Assembly: GCA_015494165.1 (NCBI GenBank)
Contig: WGBS01000300.1
Span: 1 to 5,255 of the forward strand
Length of the DNA stretch: 5,255 bases
Reading direction: 5' to 3'
Source of the DNA: Gammaproteobacteria bacterium
GTDB taxonomy: Bacteria > Pseudomonadota > Gammaproteobacteria > S144-34
Shown: positions 5,157 to 5,255 of the stretch, piece by piece
Position numbering within the stretch: position 1 is the stretch's first letter
How the letters are laid out: each line of letters begins with the position of its first letter
Program-made: the position numbers and the translations under genes
Notes under the pieces: generated by a model
The model's database searches: none
The model's input: the letters and a program-made list of their open reading frames with translations, nothing else
What the model was told of the DNA's origin: nothing

Positions 5157-5255
5157 ATGGACCCCGAGGCCTACTGCACGGAGCGCGCCGCGCCGCCCGG
5201 CTCGAGCCTGCACTACGCCCTGCGCGGCGCGACGCCGCGCGCGCGCTGTGCGCTG
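5157..5255 (+). CDS. Squalene/phytoene synthase family protein, HpnD-like (5' end only)
   Basis: The first 33 codons run off the window. The residues MDPEAYCTERAAPPGSSLHY, followed by ALRG and TPRAR, resemble the conserved N-terminus of HpnD-type enzymes (pattern M-x-P-x-x-Y-C, then A-A-x-x-G-S-S-x-x-Y). These make presqualene diphosphate or squalene from farnesyl diphosphate for hopanoids; related enzymes make phytoene for carotenoids. The Asp-rich catalytic motifs lie beyond the edge, so function cannot be confirmed. An in-frame ATG at 5139 is possible, but 5157 fits the family pattern; neither has a convincing ribosome site. The 112-bp spacer to the divergent small gene is GC-rich with a GGCCCCGGGGCC palindrome (5077-5088), and I see no clear promoter in it. 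Confidence 0.6.
   Translation, partial: MDPEAYCTERAAPPGSSLHYALRGATPRARCAL

Overview
The window is very GC-rich chromosomal DNA, most likely from a gammaproteobacterium. The ubiquinone gene ubiG and the gene run mtaD-ubiG-mupP argue for this; as I recall it, Pseudomonas has the same order. The start of a squalene/phytoene-synthase-family gene at the right edge would fit an Ectothiorhodospira/Chromatiales-like lineage, but the exact group is a guess.

Bases 7-2864 carry a co-directional housekeeping run on the plus strand. It holds mtaD (methylthioadenosine/SAH deaminase), ubiG (O-methylations of ubiquinone synthesis) and a HAD phosphatase that looks more like MupP (MurNAc-6-phosphate phosphatase) than a generic phosphoglycolate phosphatase. 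rmuC (2857-4116), a membrane-anchored coiled-coil protein with a nuclease-like domain, follows with an 8-nt overlap. mtaD and ubiG overlap by 4 nt (ATGA). The only real gap in the run, between ubiG and mupP, is filled by a degenerate 7-nt repeat array that also encodes the last residues of UbiG.

Bases 4117-4861 are an accessory insert. Two direct copies of a composite repeat (4145-4315 and 4700-4855) flank a minus-strand VapBC-type toxin-antitoxin remnant. The antitoxin vapB is intact and has a 12-bp perfect inverted repeat over its start codon. The toxin vapC is cut to about 30 codons, and its stop codon is supplied by the repeat. The composite repeats are built of heptamers kept in strict 7-nt register that switch strand orientation in the middle; copy 2 has 18 consecutive units in phase. 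Copy 1 also contains a REP-like hairpin.

Bases 4862-5255 hold a 60-residue single-span membrane protein on the minus strand, with a regular glycine ladder and a strong ribosome binding site. Across a 112-bp divergent spacer from it is the first 33 codons of a plus-strand gene resembling HpnD/squalene synthase.

The most interesting material is not a new enzyme system. It is the heptamer array family that occupies the three main gaps between genes (the 112-bp divergent spacer lacks it), abuts or enters neighbouring genes (UbiG tail, vapC truncation), and brackets a decayed toxin-antitoxin pair.
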